Positions 24,699-34,134 of a stretch of DNA of 34,305 bases are shown here, one piece after another; positions within the stretch are counted from its first letter, which is position 1; each line of letters begins with the position of its first letter. This DNA is from Marinobacterium sp. (lineage in GTDB: Bacteria; Pseudomonadota; Gammaproteobacteria; Pseudomonadales; Balneatricaceae), in contig JAUWAC010000022.1 in assembly GCA_030602245.1 (NCBI GenBank), forward strand, positions 1-34,305, given 5' to 3'. A program made the translations under genes and the position numbers. The notes under the pieces were generated by a model that did no database searches, had not been told where the DNA came from, and was given only the letters and a program-made list of their open reading frames with translations.

Positions 24699-25978
24699 GT
24701 CAGGCTGGCGAACGCCTTGTCGGCCGCGGCCAGTGTTGCATCCAGATCCGCCTCGGAGTGGGCGTTGGAGATGAAGCCGGCTTCGAATGCGGACGGTGCC
24801 AGATAGATGCCCTGATCCAGCATGGCGTGGAAGAAGCGGGCGAAGGCCTCGGTGTCGCAAGCGGTGGCGTCCGCGAAGCCGCGGATCTCGTCGCTGTCGG
24901 TGAAGAACAGACCGAACATGCCGCCGACGCAGGTGGTTGTGAACGGGATACCGTGCCGCGCGGCAACCACCTCAAGCCCCTGTGTCAGGTATTCGGCCTT
25001 GGCGCTGAGTGATTCATGCACGTCAGCCTCGCTCAGTGCATTGAGCATCGCGAGGCCTGCGGCCATCGCCAGCGGATTGCCTGACAGCGTACCGGCCTGA
25101 TAGACCGGGCCCAGCGGCGCGATGTGAGACATGATCTCGCGCTTGCCGCCGAAGGCGCCCACCGGCAGACCGCCACCGATCACCTTGCCCAGCGTGGTCA
25201 GATCCGGGGTCACGTTGTACAGCGCCTGGGCGCCGCCCAGCGCGACACGGAAGCCGGTCATGACCTCGTCGAAGATCAGCACGGTGCCGTACTGGTCACA
25301 GATTTCACGCAGCCCTTCGAGGAACCCCGGTACCGGCGGCACGCAGTTCATGTTGCCGGCCACCGGCTCGACGATGATGCAGGCGATCTGCTCACCGACC
25401 TCGGCAAAGGCCGCGCGCACGCTGTCCAGGTCGTTGAAGTTCAGCGTCAGGGTGTGCTCGGCCAGTGCGGCGGGGACGCCCGGGGAGTTCGGCTCGCCCA
25501 GCGTCAGTGCACCGGAACCGGCCTTGACCAGCAACGAGTCGGAGTGGCCGTGGTAGCAGCCCTCGAATTTGACGATCTTGTCGCGACCGGTGTAACCGCG
25601 GGCGAGACGGATCGCGCTCATCGTGGCCTCGGTACCCGAGCTGACCATGCGCACCATCTCCATCGACGGCACCAGCGCGCAGACCTTGTCGGCCATTTCG
25701 GTCTCGATCGCGGTCGGCGCGCCGAAGCCCAGACCGTTGTCGAGCGCCGCGCGCACCGCATCGATCACCGGCTTGTAGCTGTGGCCAAGGATCATCGGCC
25801 CCCAGGAGCCGACATAGTCGATATAGCGTTTGTCATCCTCGTCGAACAGGTAGGCCCCTTCGCCGCGCTTGAAGAAAACCGGTGTGCCACCGACGCCCTT
25901 GAATGCTCGGACCGGTGAATTGACGCCGCCCGGGATATGGGCCTGGGCCGCTTTGAACAGAGCTTCGGAACCTGACAT
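24695..25978 (-). CDS. hemL: Glutamate-1-semialdehyde 2,1-aminomutase HemL
   Basis: HemL makes 5-aminolevulinate from glutamate-1-semialdehyde, the C5 route to heme. The 427 residues match the family (426 in E. coli), with [17 protein letters not shown] near the start, [35 protein letters not shown] and PLP lysine Lys265 in [24 protein letters not shown]-type sequence (GGAAGG) lies about 6 bases before the ATG at 25978, 12 bases after the thiE stop. ThiE upstream and an unknown membrane protein downstream belong to the same tight minus-strand series. Confidence 0.96.
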   Translation of the reverse strand: MSGSEALFKAAQAHIPGGVNSPVRAFKGVGGTPVFFKRGEGAYLFDEDDKRYIDYVGSWGPMILGHSYKPVIDAVRAALDNGLGFGAPTAIETEMADKVCALVPSMEMVRMVSSGTEATMSAIRLARGYTGRDKIVKFEGCYHGHSDSLLVKAGSGALTLGEPNSPGVPAALAEHTLTLNFNDLDSVRAAFAEVGEQIACIIVEPVAGNMNCVPPVPGFLEGLREICDQYGTVLIFDEVMTGFRVALGGAQALYNVTPDLTTLGKVIGGGLPVGAFGGKREIMSHIAPLGPVYQAGTLSGNPLAMAAGLAMLNALSEADVHESLSAKAEYLTQGLEVVAARHGIPFTTTCVGGMFGLFFTDSDEIRGFADATACDTEAFARFFHAMLDQGIYLAPSAFEAGFISNAHSEADLDATLAAADKAFASLT

Positions 25979-25990
25979 GGATGCCTTCCT

Positions 25991-26650
25991 TTACTGATCG
26001 GGTGAATGGCTGGATTCGACGGTGTCGAACAGCGCGCTGAATCTGCGGGCCTGGGCCTCGATGTCCGGCTGCGCGAACAGGGCGTGAACCACGGCGACCA
26101 TGTCGGCGCCGCCCGCGATGACGTGCCCGGCATTATCCACACTGAGCCCGCCAATCGCCACTATCGGGCAGCGCAGCTGCCGGCGCGCCTGCTGCAGCAG
26201 CGTCAAGGGCGCGGGGCGGGCATTGGGCTTGGTTTTCGACGCAAAGAAAGCGCCGAACGCGACGTAGTCGGCACCGCCGCGATCGGCGGCCAGTGCCAGT
26301 TCGAGCTGGTCGTGGCAGGTGATGCCGATGATCGCATCCGGCCCCAGACGCTCGCGTGCAGCGGCCAGCGCGGCGTCGCTCTGGCCCAGATGTACACCGG
26401 CGGCGCCGCTGGCCGCGGCCAGCTCGACGTCATCGTTGATCAGCAGCGGGATACCGGCGGCGGTGCAGAGCGTGGTCAGCATGCGGGCCTGACGCAGGCG
26501 CGTATCGGCATCGTCGGATTTGTCGCGATACTGGACGATGCGCGCGCCGCCGCGGATGGCGGCGCCCACCGCCGTGAGCAGGGTGTCGTCATCCGGCATC
26601 AGACGGGCATCGGTGATCGCATAAAGACCGTGAAGGGTATCGGAACTCAT
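25991..26650 (-). CDS. thiE: Thiamine-phosphate synthase ThiE
   Basis: ThiE couples hydroxymethylpyrimidine pyrophosphate and the thiazole phosphate to thiamine phosphate. The 219-residue TIM-barrel protein has GLYAITDARL, IVQYRDKS (phosphate contact), LLINDDVELA, GVHLGQSD, ITCHDQLELALA, DYVAFGAFFASKTKP and VAIGGLSVDN. These follow the family order. The ATG at 26650 overlaps the stop of the upstream chloride-channel gene by 4 bases (ATGA). A thiE-hemL pairing is common in pseudomonads. Confidence 0.94.
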   Translation of the reverse strand: MSSDTLHGLYAITDARLMPDDDTLLTAVGAAIRGGARIVQYRDKSDDADTRLRQARMLTTLCTAAGIPLLINDDVELAAASGAAGVHLGQSDAALAAARERLGPDAIIGITCHDQLELALAADRGGADYVAFGAFFASKTKPNARPAPLTLLQQARRQLRCPIVAIGGLSVDNAGHVIAGGADMVAVVHALFAQPDIEAQARRFSALFDTVESSHSPDQ

Positions 26651-28362
26651 AGTGCCTGCTTGTGGTTGTAGTACTCTTCGATCTGGGCGCGGCTGACCAC
26701 CCCCAGGGGCGCGTCCTGATTGCTGATGACCAGCAGCGCGGTGACCCCGGTGCTGCTCATCAGCTGCCAGGCTTCGAGCAGGGTCGCGCGGGAGTATACG
26801 CTGACCACTTGCTGTCGGTTTGCCGGGATCTGCAGCAGGTCGATCGGGGTCGTGTCAGCCGGGTCGTCGGCGTGCTTTTCGAGCCAGCGTGACAGGTCGC
26901 CCGGTGGCATCAGCACCTGCTCGTCATCCTGCTGTACCAGCAGCCAGCGGGGTTTTTGATCCAGTATCCGCTCCAGCGCGCCGGGTGTGATCGGACTCTG
27001 GGTGTCGAGGATGTTGCGCTCCATCAGACTGCCGACCGCCGCACGTGACAGGGCCTGTGCCAGCGGCGCCTGGCTGATGTCCAGCCCCTGCGCCTGCAGG
27101 ATGGTTTGAAAGGCCGAGGCACGCTTGAACAGTGAACGCAGGGTCAGATTGCTGACGACGATGGCCAGCATGCCGGGCAGAATGATCGCCGAGTTGTCGG
27201 TCAGCTCCAGCAGTGCGATCAGGGCGGCCAGCGGAGCATTAAGCACGGCGCCCATCATGGCGCCCATGCCGATGATGGTGAACAGGTCGAGCGATGTATT
27301 CAGGCCCAGATGCGCACCCAGACCTGCCAGCAGGGCGCCGCCGAGAGCGCCGATCACCAGTGACGGGCCGATGATGCCGCCGGGGATGCCGAGCGCGATG
27401 ATAAACGGTGTCAGCAGCGTCTTGCAGACCAGCAGCAACAGCAGCAGCTCCAGCGTGCCGGGGCTGTGGAACAGGCGCTCAATGCTGTCATAGCCGGTGC
27501 CCATGACATCGGGTACCGCCATCGAGATCAGACCGGCCACGAGGCCGGCAAACAGCAGCCGCAGCCACAGCGGGTGGCGGCGCAGACGCAGCGATTGCTC
27601 GAGCGTGATGATGAACGCGGCCGCGATCAGGCCGATGCCCAACCCCAGCACCAGCAGCATCGGCAGCTCCGGCAGAATCTCCGGCGGCAGGCTCGGCAGC
27701 TGCAGGCTGGCGACCGGCCCCAGCGTCAGCTGAATCATCACATCTGCCACGACCGCGGCGACGATCACCGGGATAAAGCCGAGAATACTATACTCAAGCA
27801 GAATCACCTCCATCGCGAAGATGACACCGGCCAGCGGGGTGTTGAAAACAGCGGCGATCGCCGCCGCGCTGCCGCAGCCGATCAGGATGCGCAGTGTATT
27901 GTTGGGCAGACGCAGCAGCTGTCCGATCAGGCTTGAGCAGCTGCCGCCGAGGTAGACCGCCGGCCCTTCCCGGCCGACGCTGTGGCCGCTGCCGAGGGCG
28001 ATGGCGCCGCCGATGAACTGGGTCAACAGATTGAAGAACGACAGCCGACCCTGATGGTAGTTGAGCCGTTCGAGCAGGTGCGGAATGCCGACCGCACGGG
28101 AGGCTTTCGGAATCGCCGGCAGCAGCGCGATCAGCGCCAGACTGCCAAGCATCGGCAAGGCGAAACGTTGCCAGGTCGGCAGCGACTCGAACCGTTCGCT
28201 GATCCCGGCCGGCAGCAGCCACTGCTGCGGCAACTCGATGGCGAGCCGGAACAGCAGGATCACGGCGCCGGTGGTGAGGCCGGACAGGATCCCGAGCAGT
28301 ACAAGCTGGGGCAGGGCATCAAAGTGGGACAGTCGTTGCCGGAAATGTTCAAGCGATGGCAT
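26647..28362 (-). CDS. ClC-family chloride channel/transporter with C-terminal CBS domains
   Basis: The 571-residue protein has a ClC membrane core (about 15-420) and two CBS-type repeats (about 445-570). The first selectivity region is GSGHSVGREGPAVYLGG, with the gating glutamate Glu132 in GREGP. The second is GIPGGIIGPSLVIGALGGA, near residue 350. At the position of the internal proton glutamate (E. coli ClC Glu203) the sequence is AMEVILLEY, so Val186 follows the conserved Glu185. That change is often linked to altered or lost proton coupling. CBS domains usually regulate by nucleotide binding. It is the first gene of the clc-thiE-hemL-orf series. Confidence 0.92.
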   Translation of the reverse strand: MPSLEHFRQRLSHFDALPQLVLLGILSGLTTGAVILLFRLAIELPQQWLLPAGISERFESLPTWQRFALPMLGSLALIALLPAIPKASRAVGIPHLLERLNYHQGRLSFFNLLTQFIGGAIALGSGHSVGREGPAVYLGGSCSSLIGQLLRLPNNTLRILIGCGSAAAIAAVFNTPLAGVIFAMEVILLEYSILGFIPVIVAAVVADVMIQLTLGPVASLQLPSLPPEILPELPMLLVLGLGIGLIAAAFIITLEQSLRLRRHPLWLRLLFAGLVAGLISMAVPDVMGTGYDSIERLFHSPGTLELLLLLLVCKTLLTPFIIALGIPGGIIGPSLVIGALGGALLAGLGAHLGLNTSLDLFTIIGMGAMMGAVLNAPLAALIALLELTDNSAIILPGMLAIVVSNLTLRSLFKRASAFQTILQAQGLDISQAPLAQALSRAAVGSLMERNILDTQSPITPGALERILDQKPRWLLVQQDDEQVLMPPGDLSRWLEKHADDPADTTPIDLLQIPANRQQVVSVYSRATLLEAWQLMSSTGVTALLVISNQDAPLGVVSRAQIEEYYNHKQAL

Positions 28363-28493
28363 TCAGCGCGGTCTCTGCGGGCATCCGATAGTCAATAAAC
28401 TGATGGGTGAGTATGATACCGCCTCTCGGGGACGAAGAAATTCCGAGTGGCTGTGTAAGATTAACAGTTCTGAAAAACTTATGAGAGGTTGCT

Positions 28494-29528
28494 GTGATCA
28501 GGGTAGGTATTGTTGGCGGTACGGGATACACCGGGGTTGAGCTGCTGCGGATTCTCGCCAGTCACCCGCAGGTGCAGGTGGAAGTGATCACGTCCCGCTC
28601 CGAGGAGGGGATTCCGGTCGCTGACATGTACCCGAACCTGCGCGGCCATTACGATCTGGCCTACAGCGTGCCGGATGTGGAGCGTCTGGCGCAGTGTGAT
28701 GTCGTGTTCTTCGCCACGCCGCACGGCGTTGCCATGTCGATGGCGCCGGAACTGGTCGCGCGCGGCGTGCGCATCATCGATCTGGGGGCCGACTTCCGTA
28801 TCAAGGACGTACCGCTGTGGGAAAAATGGTATGGCCTTGAGCACAGCTGCCCGGATCTGGTCGAGAAAGCCGTGTATGGCCTGCCGGAGGTGAACCGCGA
28901 AGCGATTCGCGAGGCGGCGCTGGTGGCCTGTGCCGGCTGCTACCCGACAGCCACTCAGCTGGGGTATCTGCCGCTGCTGGAAAATGCGCTGGTGGATCAC
29001 CGTCGCCTGATCGCCGATTGCAAGTCCGGCGTCAGTGGCGCCGGTCGGGGTGCCAATGTGGGCACGCTGCTGTGCGAAACCAGTGAGAGCATGAAGGCGT
29101 ACGGCGCGTCCGGCCATCGCCATCTGCCGGAGATCCGTCAGGGCCTGAGCAACGCCGCCGGCCGCCCGGTCGGTCTGACCTTCGTGCCGCACCTGACGCC
29201 GATGATCCGCGGTATCCACGCGACGCTGTACTCGGTGCTGAAGGATCCGGTCGATCCGGGCCTGCAGCAGCTGTTCGAGGAGCGCTATGCCAATGAGCCG
29301 TTCGTCGATGTGATGCCGGCCGGCAGCCACCCGGAAACGCGCAGTGTCAAAGGCTCCAATGTCTGCCGCATCAGCGTGCACCGGCCGCAGAACGACGATA
29401 CGGTCGTGGTGCTGTCGGTCATCGACAACCTGGTCAAGGGGGCGTCCGGCCAGGCGGTTCAGGTGATGAATATCATGTTCGGGCTGGAAGAAACCGAAGG
29501 GCTCAGGCTCGTGGGTCTGATGCCCTGA
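28494..29528 (+). CDS. argC: N-acetyl-gamma-glutamyl-phosphate reductase ArgC
   Basis: ArgC reduces N-acetylglutamyl phosphate to the semialdehyde with NADPH in arginine synthesis. The 344 residues include the nucleotide-binding [16 protein letters not shown] at 6-21, [18 protein letters not shown], and the catalytic Cys149 in [17 protein letters not shown]. The segment [11 protein letters not shown] and the C-terminal [16 protein letters not shown] are also conserved. The start is GTG with GAGAGG about 6 bases upstream. No other arg gene is in the window. It diverges from clc. Confidence 0.96.
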   Translation: MIRVGIVGGTGYTGVELLRILASHPQVQVEVITSRSEEGIPVADMYPNLRGHYDLAYSVPDVERLAQCDVVFFATPHGVAMSMAPELVARGVRIIDLGADFRIKDVPLWEKWYGLEHSCPDLVEKAVYGLPEVNREAIREAALVACAGCYPTATQLGYLPLLENALVDHRRLIADCKSGVSGAGRGANVGTLLCETSESMKAYGASGHRHLPEIRQGLSNAAGRPVGLTFVPHLTPMIRGIHATLYSVLKDPVDPGLQQLFEERYANEPFVDVMPAGSHPETRSVKGSNVCRISVHRPQNDDTVVVLSVIDNLVKGASGQAVQVMNIMFGLEETEGLRLVGLMP

Positions 29529-29533
29529 AATAC

Positions 29534-29563
29534 TTGACTAAAAAGCTTGGAATAAGGGAGAAT
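29534..29563 (+). promoter_or_regulatory. Candidate erpA promoter with IscR type-1-like half-site
   Basis: TTGACT at 29534-29539 and GAGAAT at 29558-29563, 18 bases apart, form a plausible but imperfect sigma-70 promoter. The overlapping ATACTTGACTAAAA (29530-29543) matches the left half of the IscR type-1 consensus; the right half is poor. IscR control of erpA would suit its role. Confidence 0.4.
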
Positions 29564-29565
29564 CC

Positions 29566-29582
29566 ACCCTCTATCGGAGGGT
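29566..29582 (+). promoter_or_regulatory. Leader hairpin covering the erpA ribosome site
   Basis: ACCCTC at 29566-29571 pairs with GAGGGT at 29577-29582 around the loop TATCG. The right arm is the GGAGGG ribosome site of erpA (29576-29581), 11 bases before its ATG. Folding would hide the site. No T-run follows, so it is not a clear argC terminator. Confidence 0.4.
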
Positions 29583-29592
29583 TTGAAGCGAT

Positions 29593-29940
29593 ATGACCGA
29601 ACACGAACAGGATGCGCCGCTCGTCTTTACGGAAGCCGCGGCGGCGAAAGTCAAAGGGCTGATCGAAGAGGAGCAGAACGACAACCTGAAGCTGCGGGTA
29701 TTCATTACCGGCGGCGGTTGTGCGGGCTTTTCGTACGGTTTTACCTTTGATGAAAACAAGGCGGATGACGACACCGAGGTGGTCAAGGATGGCGTCGCTC
29801 TGGTCGTTGACCCGATGAGCTTCCAGTATCTGGCTGGCGCGGTGGTCGACTATCAGGAAGGTCTGCAGGGCTCCCGTTTCGTCATCAACAACCCGAATGC
29901 GACCACGACCTGCGGTTGCGGCTCCTCGTTTTCGATCTGA
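29593..29940 (+). CDS. erpA: Iron-sulfur cluster insertion protein ErpA
   Basis: ErpA is an A-type carrier that delivers [4Fe-4S] clusters to client enzymes, in E. coli including those of isoprenoid synthesis. The 115-residue product has the three cluster cysteines, Cys43 in [11 protein letters not shown] and Cys107/Cys109 in [10 protein letters not shown], and the [31 protein letters not shown] block typical of ErpA over IscA. The start at 29593 gives [17 protein letters not shown]. It follows argC by 64 bases and has its own candidate promoter in that gap. Confidence 0.95.
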   Translation: MTEHEQDAPLVFTEAAAAKVKGLIEEEQNDNLKLRVFITGGGCAGFSYGFTFDENKADDDTEVVKDGVALVVDPMSFQYLAGAVVDYQEGLQGSRFVINNPNATTTCGCGSSFSI

Positions 29941-29959
29941 CTCCCGTTCCGAATACTGC

Positions 29960-29987
29960 GCGCCGGGGCTCATGCTGAGCCCGGCGC
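29960..29987. terminator. Strong hairpin between convergent erpA and anmK
   Basis: GCGCCGGGGCTCA (29960-29972) pairs with TGAGCCCGGCGC (29976-29987), 12 base pairs with one bulged G and the loop TGC. Its place between the convergent gene ends suggests a two-way terminator. The T-rich follow-up is weak (CTTTCT at 29995). Confidence 0.6.
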
Positions 29988-30016
29988 CAGTCACCTTTCT
30001 CAATAGGCTCCTCACC

Positions 30017-31114
30017 TCAGGCCGGATAGATCGCCCCGAGCACACGTTCGCCCTGTGCGCCCGTAACCGCGGGCAGATTGCCGCTCAGGTTCTGGTCGGT
30101 GCGCCAGGCGAGCCAGGCAAAGGCGGCCGCCTCGACCCAATCCGGATCCAGTCCCAGTTCAGCCGTGCTGCCGACGTGAGAGTGTGGCAGCAGCGCCTGC
30201 AGACGCTGCATCAGGAAGCTGTTGTGGGCACCGCCACCGCAGACGAAAACGGCTGGCCGCGCCAGTCCGAGCGGGAGGATCGAATCGCGGATCGAGCGTG
30301 CGGTCAGCTCGACCAGTGTGGCCTGTACGTCCGCTGCGGCCGGTGTGCTGCCGAGTCCGTTCAGCTTCGTCCGTAACCAGTTCAGATGAAACATTTCGCG
30401 GCCGGTGCTTTTTGGCGGCGGCTGACGAAAGAAGGGTTCGTCCAGCAATGCCGCCAGCAGTGTTTCATTCGGCTGACCGCTCGCGCCCCAGGCGCCATTC
30501 AGGTCGCAGGGGCGGTTCTGGCAATGCTGCATCCACGCATCGAGGAGCACATTGCCGGGCCCGGTGTCGAATCCGGTGGCCGCCTCGGGCTGGCCGGCGG
30601 GCAGGCTGGTCAGGTTGGCCATGCCGCCAATATTGACGATCACCCGATCGGCACTGGTGGTTTGAAACAGGTCGCGATGGAAGGCGGGAACCAATGGTGC
30701 GCCCTGTCCGCCCGCGGCCACGTCACGGCGGCGGAAGTCGGCGATGGTACGGATACCGGTCAGCTCGGCAATACGGCTGGGATCACCGATCTGCAGCGTG
30801 AACCCCAGCTCGGGGCGATGGCGCACGGTCTGGCCGTGGCTGCCGATGGCGCAGATCTGCTGGCGCGGGATGCCGCTGTGTTCGATCAGTCGGTTGGCGG
30901 CGTCGGCAAACTGCTCGCCGAGGTGACGATCGAGTGTGCCGAGTGCATCCAGATCGTCATGATCGCCCTCGGCCAGCGCCAGAATCGCCGCCCGTGTGTC
31001 CGGGGCGATCGGGCTGCTGTCGCGGGCCAGTATGTCAAAAGAGGGGGTGAAGCGGGCCAGCACCGCGTCGATCGCATCGACGCTGGTGCCGGACATCAGA
31101 CCAAGGTAGATCAC
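30017..31114 (-). CDS. anmK: Anhydro-N-acetylmuramic acid kinase AnmK
   Basis: AnmK phosphorylates and opens 1,6-anhydro-MurNAc released in peptidoglycan turnover, giving MurNAc-6-phosphate. The 365 residues (369 in E. coli) include YLGLMSGTSVDAIDAVL at 3-19, ICAIGSHGQTVRHRP, NIGGMANLT (ATP site), ATGFDTGPGNVLLDAW with the catalytic aspartate, and FVCGGGAHN. Its ATG overlaps the stop of the M23 peptidase gene by 4 bases (ATGA), linking cell-wall cutting and cell-wall recycling in one unit. Confidence 0.95.
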   Translation of the reverse strand: MIYLGLMSGTSVDAIDAVLARFTPSFDILARDSSPIAPDTRAAILALAEGDHDDLDALGTLDRHLGEQFADAANRLIEHSGIPRQQICAIGSHGQTVRHRPELGFTLQIGDPSRIAELTGIRTIADFRRRDVAAGGQGAPLVPAFHRDLFQTTSADRVIVNIGGMANLTSLPAGQPEAATGFDTGPGNVLLDAWMQHCQNRPCDLNGAWGASGQPNETLLAALLDEPFFRQPPPKSTGREMFHLNWLRTKLNGLGSTPAAADVQATLVELTARSIRDSILPLGLARPAVFVCGGGAHNSFLMQRLQALLPHSHVGSTAELGLDPDWVEAAAFAWLAWRTDQNLSGNLPAVTGAQGERVLGAIYPA

Positions 31115-32580
31115 GGGTTGTCGGCCAGCGCCAGCTCGGTGTCGCCGCCATCCAGCATGGCGATCAGACGCGCAGCCTGCTGTTGAAACGCGGTGCGCTC
31201 GGCCGCCGGAACGGGCTCGGCGTGTGGCAGTTTCACCGTGACCGGATTCTTGTGCACGCCGTTAACGCGGAACTCATAATGCAGGTTCGGCCCGCTGGCC
31301 AGACCGGACTTGCCGACATAGCCGATCACCTGGCCCTGTTTCACGCGGGAGCCGGTCGACAGTCCTGATTTGTAGCTGTTCATGTGCGCATACAGCGTGG
31401 TGATGTTGCCGCCATGCTGAATGATGATGGTGCGCCCGTAACCGCCCTTGGTGCCGCGCCAGATGATCTTGCCATCGCCGGCGGCTTTGATCGGCGTGCC
31501 GATCGCCGCAGCGTAGTCGGTTCCCCGGTGCGGCCGCTTGACGCCCAGTACCGGGTGGAAACGCTCGGGGTTGAACGATGAGCTGATACGACGAAAATCG
31601 ACCGGCGAGCGCAGGAATGCCTTGCGCATGCTGTGTCCTTCCGGTGTGTAGTAGTTGCTCTCGCCGTTGCTGTCGGTATAGCGCAGCGCGGCAAACTTTT
31701 CGCCGCGGTTGATGAATTCGACGGCGAGAATCTCGCCTTCGCCGATCATTTTGCCGTCCAGATACTGCTCTTCGTACAGCACGCGGAAGCTGTCGTTCTT
31801 GCGGATATCGAGCGCGAAGTCGATATCCCAGCCCAGGATCTGTGCCATTTTCATGATCATGCGACCGGAGAGGCCGGCGCGGTCGGCATCGACAGACAGC
31901 GAGTTGTGGATCGTACCGCTGACAATGCGATGGCGAATGTCGGGCGTGCGGCTGAGTCGCTCGGTGCGGTAGCCGTCCTCGGTACGTTCGAGCTGAACGC
32001 TGTTGAGTTCATCCTCAACGATGCGCAGTTTCTTCAGTTCACCCTCTTCGATCAGGAACGCCAGCGTCTGCCCCGGATACAGGCGGTCAAGTGCACCGTT
32101 TTCCGCCGTGGCCTGGCTGACCTGGTAGACGTCGCGCGCCGAGAGTCCGGCACGCTTGAACAGGGTGGTCAGGCTGTCGCCACTGCGGACTTCGTATTCG
32201 ATCCAGTTTTCGATCAGTGGCGGCTCGTCCGGGATCTCGGCGATGGCGGGTACGGCATCCTCTGTCCCGGAGTGGTCGGTTGTCGCCTCAGAGGCAGAAG
32301 CGGGCTGCGCAGCGGATTCGGTTGCCGTGGCGTCGTTACGGGGTGTCAGTGTCTGGGTGCTGTCGGCCGTTGCGGCCGGCTGTGGCGAGATCAGTTTGAT
32401 GGTACTGCGGGTGGCTTCAACTTCGTCGGACGGAACCATCAACAACGTTGTGCCAACGATCAGCGTGCAGATCGTCGCGGCCGCAAGGTGAATTTTTGGC
32501 AGGCTGCGAACGAGCATGGAAACTTTGCGTATCACGGCATCACCCCGGGAAAGCAGACTCAGATGAACAGAAGATGACAT
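31111..32580 (-). CDS. M23-family peptidoglycan endopeptidase (MepM-like)
   Basis: The 489-residue protein has a membrane segment at about 31-50, so it is anchored with its body in the periplasm. A Thr/Ala-rich linker follows, then a LysM/OapA-like domain (WIEYEVRSGDSLTTLFKRAGLS) and the LytM/M23 zinc peptidase domain near the C-terminus. Zinc-site motifs are HRGTDYAAAIGTPIKA (H-x3-D), YAHMNSY and NLHYEFRVNG. These match MepM-type D,D-endopeptidases, which cut cross-links to allow new strand insertion. The ATG at 32580 lacks a clear ribosome site; a GTG at codon 16 or Met22 are possible alternatives. It diverges from tyrS, with -10-like TATAAT at 32606-32601. Confidence 0.9.
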   Translation of the reverse strand: MSSSVHLSLLSRGDAVIRKVSMLVRSLPKIHLAAATICTLIVGTTLLMVPSDEVEATRSTIKLISPQPAATADSTQTLTPRNDATATESAAQPASASEATTDHSGTEDAVPAIAEIPDEPPLIENWIEYEVRSGDSLTTLFKRAGLSARDVYQVSQATAENGALDRLYPGQTLAFLIEEGELKKLRIVEDELNSVQLERTEDGYRTERLSRTPDIRHRIVSGTIHNSLSVDADRAGLSGRMIMKMAQILGWDIDFALDIRKNDSFRVLYEEQYLDGKMIGEGEILAVEFINRGEKFAALRYTDSNGESNYYTPEGHSMRKAFLRSPVDFRRISSSFNPERFHPVLGVKRPHRGTDYAAAIGTPIKAAGDGKIIWRGTKGGYGRTIIIQHGGNITTLYAHMNSYKSGLSTGSRVKQGQVIGYVGKSGLASGPNLHYEFRVNGVHKNPVTVKLPHAEPVPAAERTAFQQQAARLIAMLDGGDTELALADNP

Positions 32581-32669
32581 TCAAAGCAATATGACCGCCG
32601 ATTATATAGAAGTTCCTCCTTATTTTGTACGCCAAAGCGGTTAATTCTTGAGCTTTTTGTGGCCTTTAT

Positions 32670-32698
32670 TTGTCTGGGGATAAGGCCAGCGCTAAAAT
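32670..32698 (+). promoter_or_regulatory. Candidate sigma-70 promoter of tyrS
   Basis: TTGTCT at 32670-32675 and TAAAAT at 32693-32698 are 17 bases apart and followed by the GC-rich GCGCGCC. That discriminator type is found at growth-rate- and ppGpp-sensitive promoters. The tyrS ATG lies 45 bases downstream. Confidence 0.5.
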
Positions 32699-32742
32699 GC
32701 GCGCCTTGTCCACAGGAACCGATTCAACGATAGAAGGCAGCC

Positions 32743-34035
32743 ATGACGAAGCGTACCCTGCTCGAAGATCTGAAAGCGCGCGGCCTGATCGCGCAGACCA
32801 CCAGTGAAGAGGAGCTTGCAGCTCACCTCGAGGCGGGCAGCGTCACGCTTTATTGCGGCTTTGATCCGACAGCGGATAGCCTTCACCTCGGTCACCTGGT
32901 GCCGCTGCTGATGCTGAAGCGGTTTCAGGATTACGGTCATCGGCCGATCGCACTGGTCGGGGGTGCCACCGGCATGATCGGCGACCCCAGCTTCAAGGCG
33001 CAGGAGCGTCAGCTGAACTCCGCTGAAGTCGTGCAGCAGTGGAGCGACTGCCTGAAGCGGCAGATCAGCCAGTTCATCGAGTTTGGCGACGACGGCGGAG
33101 CGATCCTCGCCAACAACTATGACTGGACAGCCAATGTCGATGTGCTGAGCTTCCTGCGTGATATCGGCAAGCATTTCTCGGTCAACAAGATGATCGCGAA
33201 AGAATCGGTGCGTCAGCGTATCGAACGTGAAGGCGAGGGCATTTCGTTCACCGAATTTACCTACCAGATTCTGCAGTCCTACGACTTCCAGAAGCTCAAC
33301 GAACTGTACGGCTGCACGCTGCAGATCGGTGGTTCCGACCAGTGGGGCAACATCACCGGTGGCATCGAGCTGGTGCGCCGCATGAACGGCAAATCCGTAC
33401 ACGGCCTGACGCTGCCGCTGATCACCAAGGCAGATGGCACCAAGTTCGGCAAAACGGAGGGTGGTGCGGTATGGCTGGATCCGAAAAAAACCTCCCCGTA
33501 CGCCTTCTACCAGTTCTGGCTGCAGACGCCGGACGCCGATGTCTACCGGTTCCTGAAATTCTTCACGTTCCTCGATGTCGATCAGATTGACGAGATCGAG
33601 GCGCAGGATCGTGCCCGTGACGGTCGCCCCGAGGCACAGCGGATCCTCGCGGAAGAAGTGACCCGTCTGGTACACGATGAAGAGGCGCTGCAGGGAGCCC
33701 GTCGCATCACTGAAGCACTGTTCTCCGGCGACCACTCATCACTTGATGAGAGCGACTATGCTCAGCTGCAGCTCGATGGGCTGCCGTCATCACAGCTGCC
33801 GTCCAACCTGAACGAGGTGCCGCTGACCACGCTGCTGGCCGAGGCCGGTCTCGCGGCGTCCGGTAAGCAGGTCAAGGATGCACTGCAGCGCGGTGCAGTA
33901 TTGATCAATGACCGTGAATGCTCGATGGAGCAGAACATGAGTGCGGCGACGCTGTTTGCGCCGGAGTCAGCCCGCTTTGGTCGTTACTTCCTGGTCAAGC
34001 TGGGCAAGCGCAAGCATCACCTGTTCTACCTCTGA
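32743..34035 (+). CDS. tyrS: Tyrosine--tRNA ligase TyrS
   Basis: TyrS charges tRNA-Tyr. The 430-residue protein has YCGFDPTADSLHLGHLVPL near residues 38-56 (the HIGH motif here as HLGH), GGATGMIGDPS, YQILQSYDF, QIGGSDQWGNITGG, and the KMSKS-equivalent KFGKTEGGAVWLD. The C-terminal S4 domain is visible in QVKDALQRGAVLINDREC. GAAGG lies about 6 bases before the ATG at 32743. It is followed by rRNA-operon promoters, the same order as in Pseudomonas (from memory). Confidence 0.95.
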   Translation: MTKRTLLEDLKARGLIAQTTSEEELAAHLEAGSVTLYCGFDPTADSLHLGHLVPLLMLKRFQDYGHRPIALVGGATGMIGDPSFKAQERQLNSAEVVQQWSDCLKRQISQFIEFGDDGGAILANNYDWTANVDVLSFLRDIGKHFSVNKMIAKESVRQRIEREGEGISFTEFTYQILQSYDFQKLNELYGCTLQIGGSDQWGNITGGIELVRRMNGKSVHGLTLPLITKADGTKFGKTEGGAVWLDPKKTSPYAFYQFWLQTPDADVYRFLKFFTFLDVDQIDEIEAQDRARDGRPEAQRILAEEVTRLVHDEEALQGARRITEALFSGDHSSLDESDYAQLQLDGLPSSQLPSNLNEVPLTTLLAEAGLAASGKQVKDALQRGAVLINDRECSMEQNMSAATLFAPESARFGRYFLVKLGKRKHHLFYL

Positions 34036-34106
34036 TAAGGAACGGTGGGCGGGCTCAATCAGGGTGGTTGAGTCAGAGAAGTTTGAAAATTTTTTACAAA
34101 GCCCTG

Positions 34107-34134
34107 TTGACTCTCATCGGCAGGGCTGTAGAAT
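34107..34134 (+). promoter_or_regulatory. rRNA operon promoter P1
   Basis: TTGACT (34107-34112) and TAGAAT (34129-34134) are separated by 16 bases, followed by the GC-rich GCGCC. An UP-element-like AT tract, GAAAATTTTTTACAAA (34085-34100), precedes the -35 box. Short spacer, AT tract and GC discriminator together are the hallmarks of rrn promoters. Confidence 0.8.
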
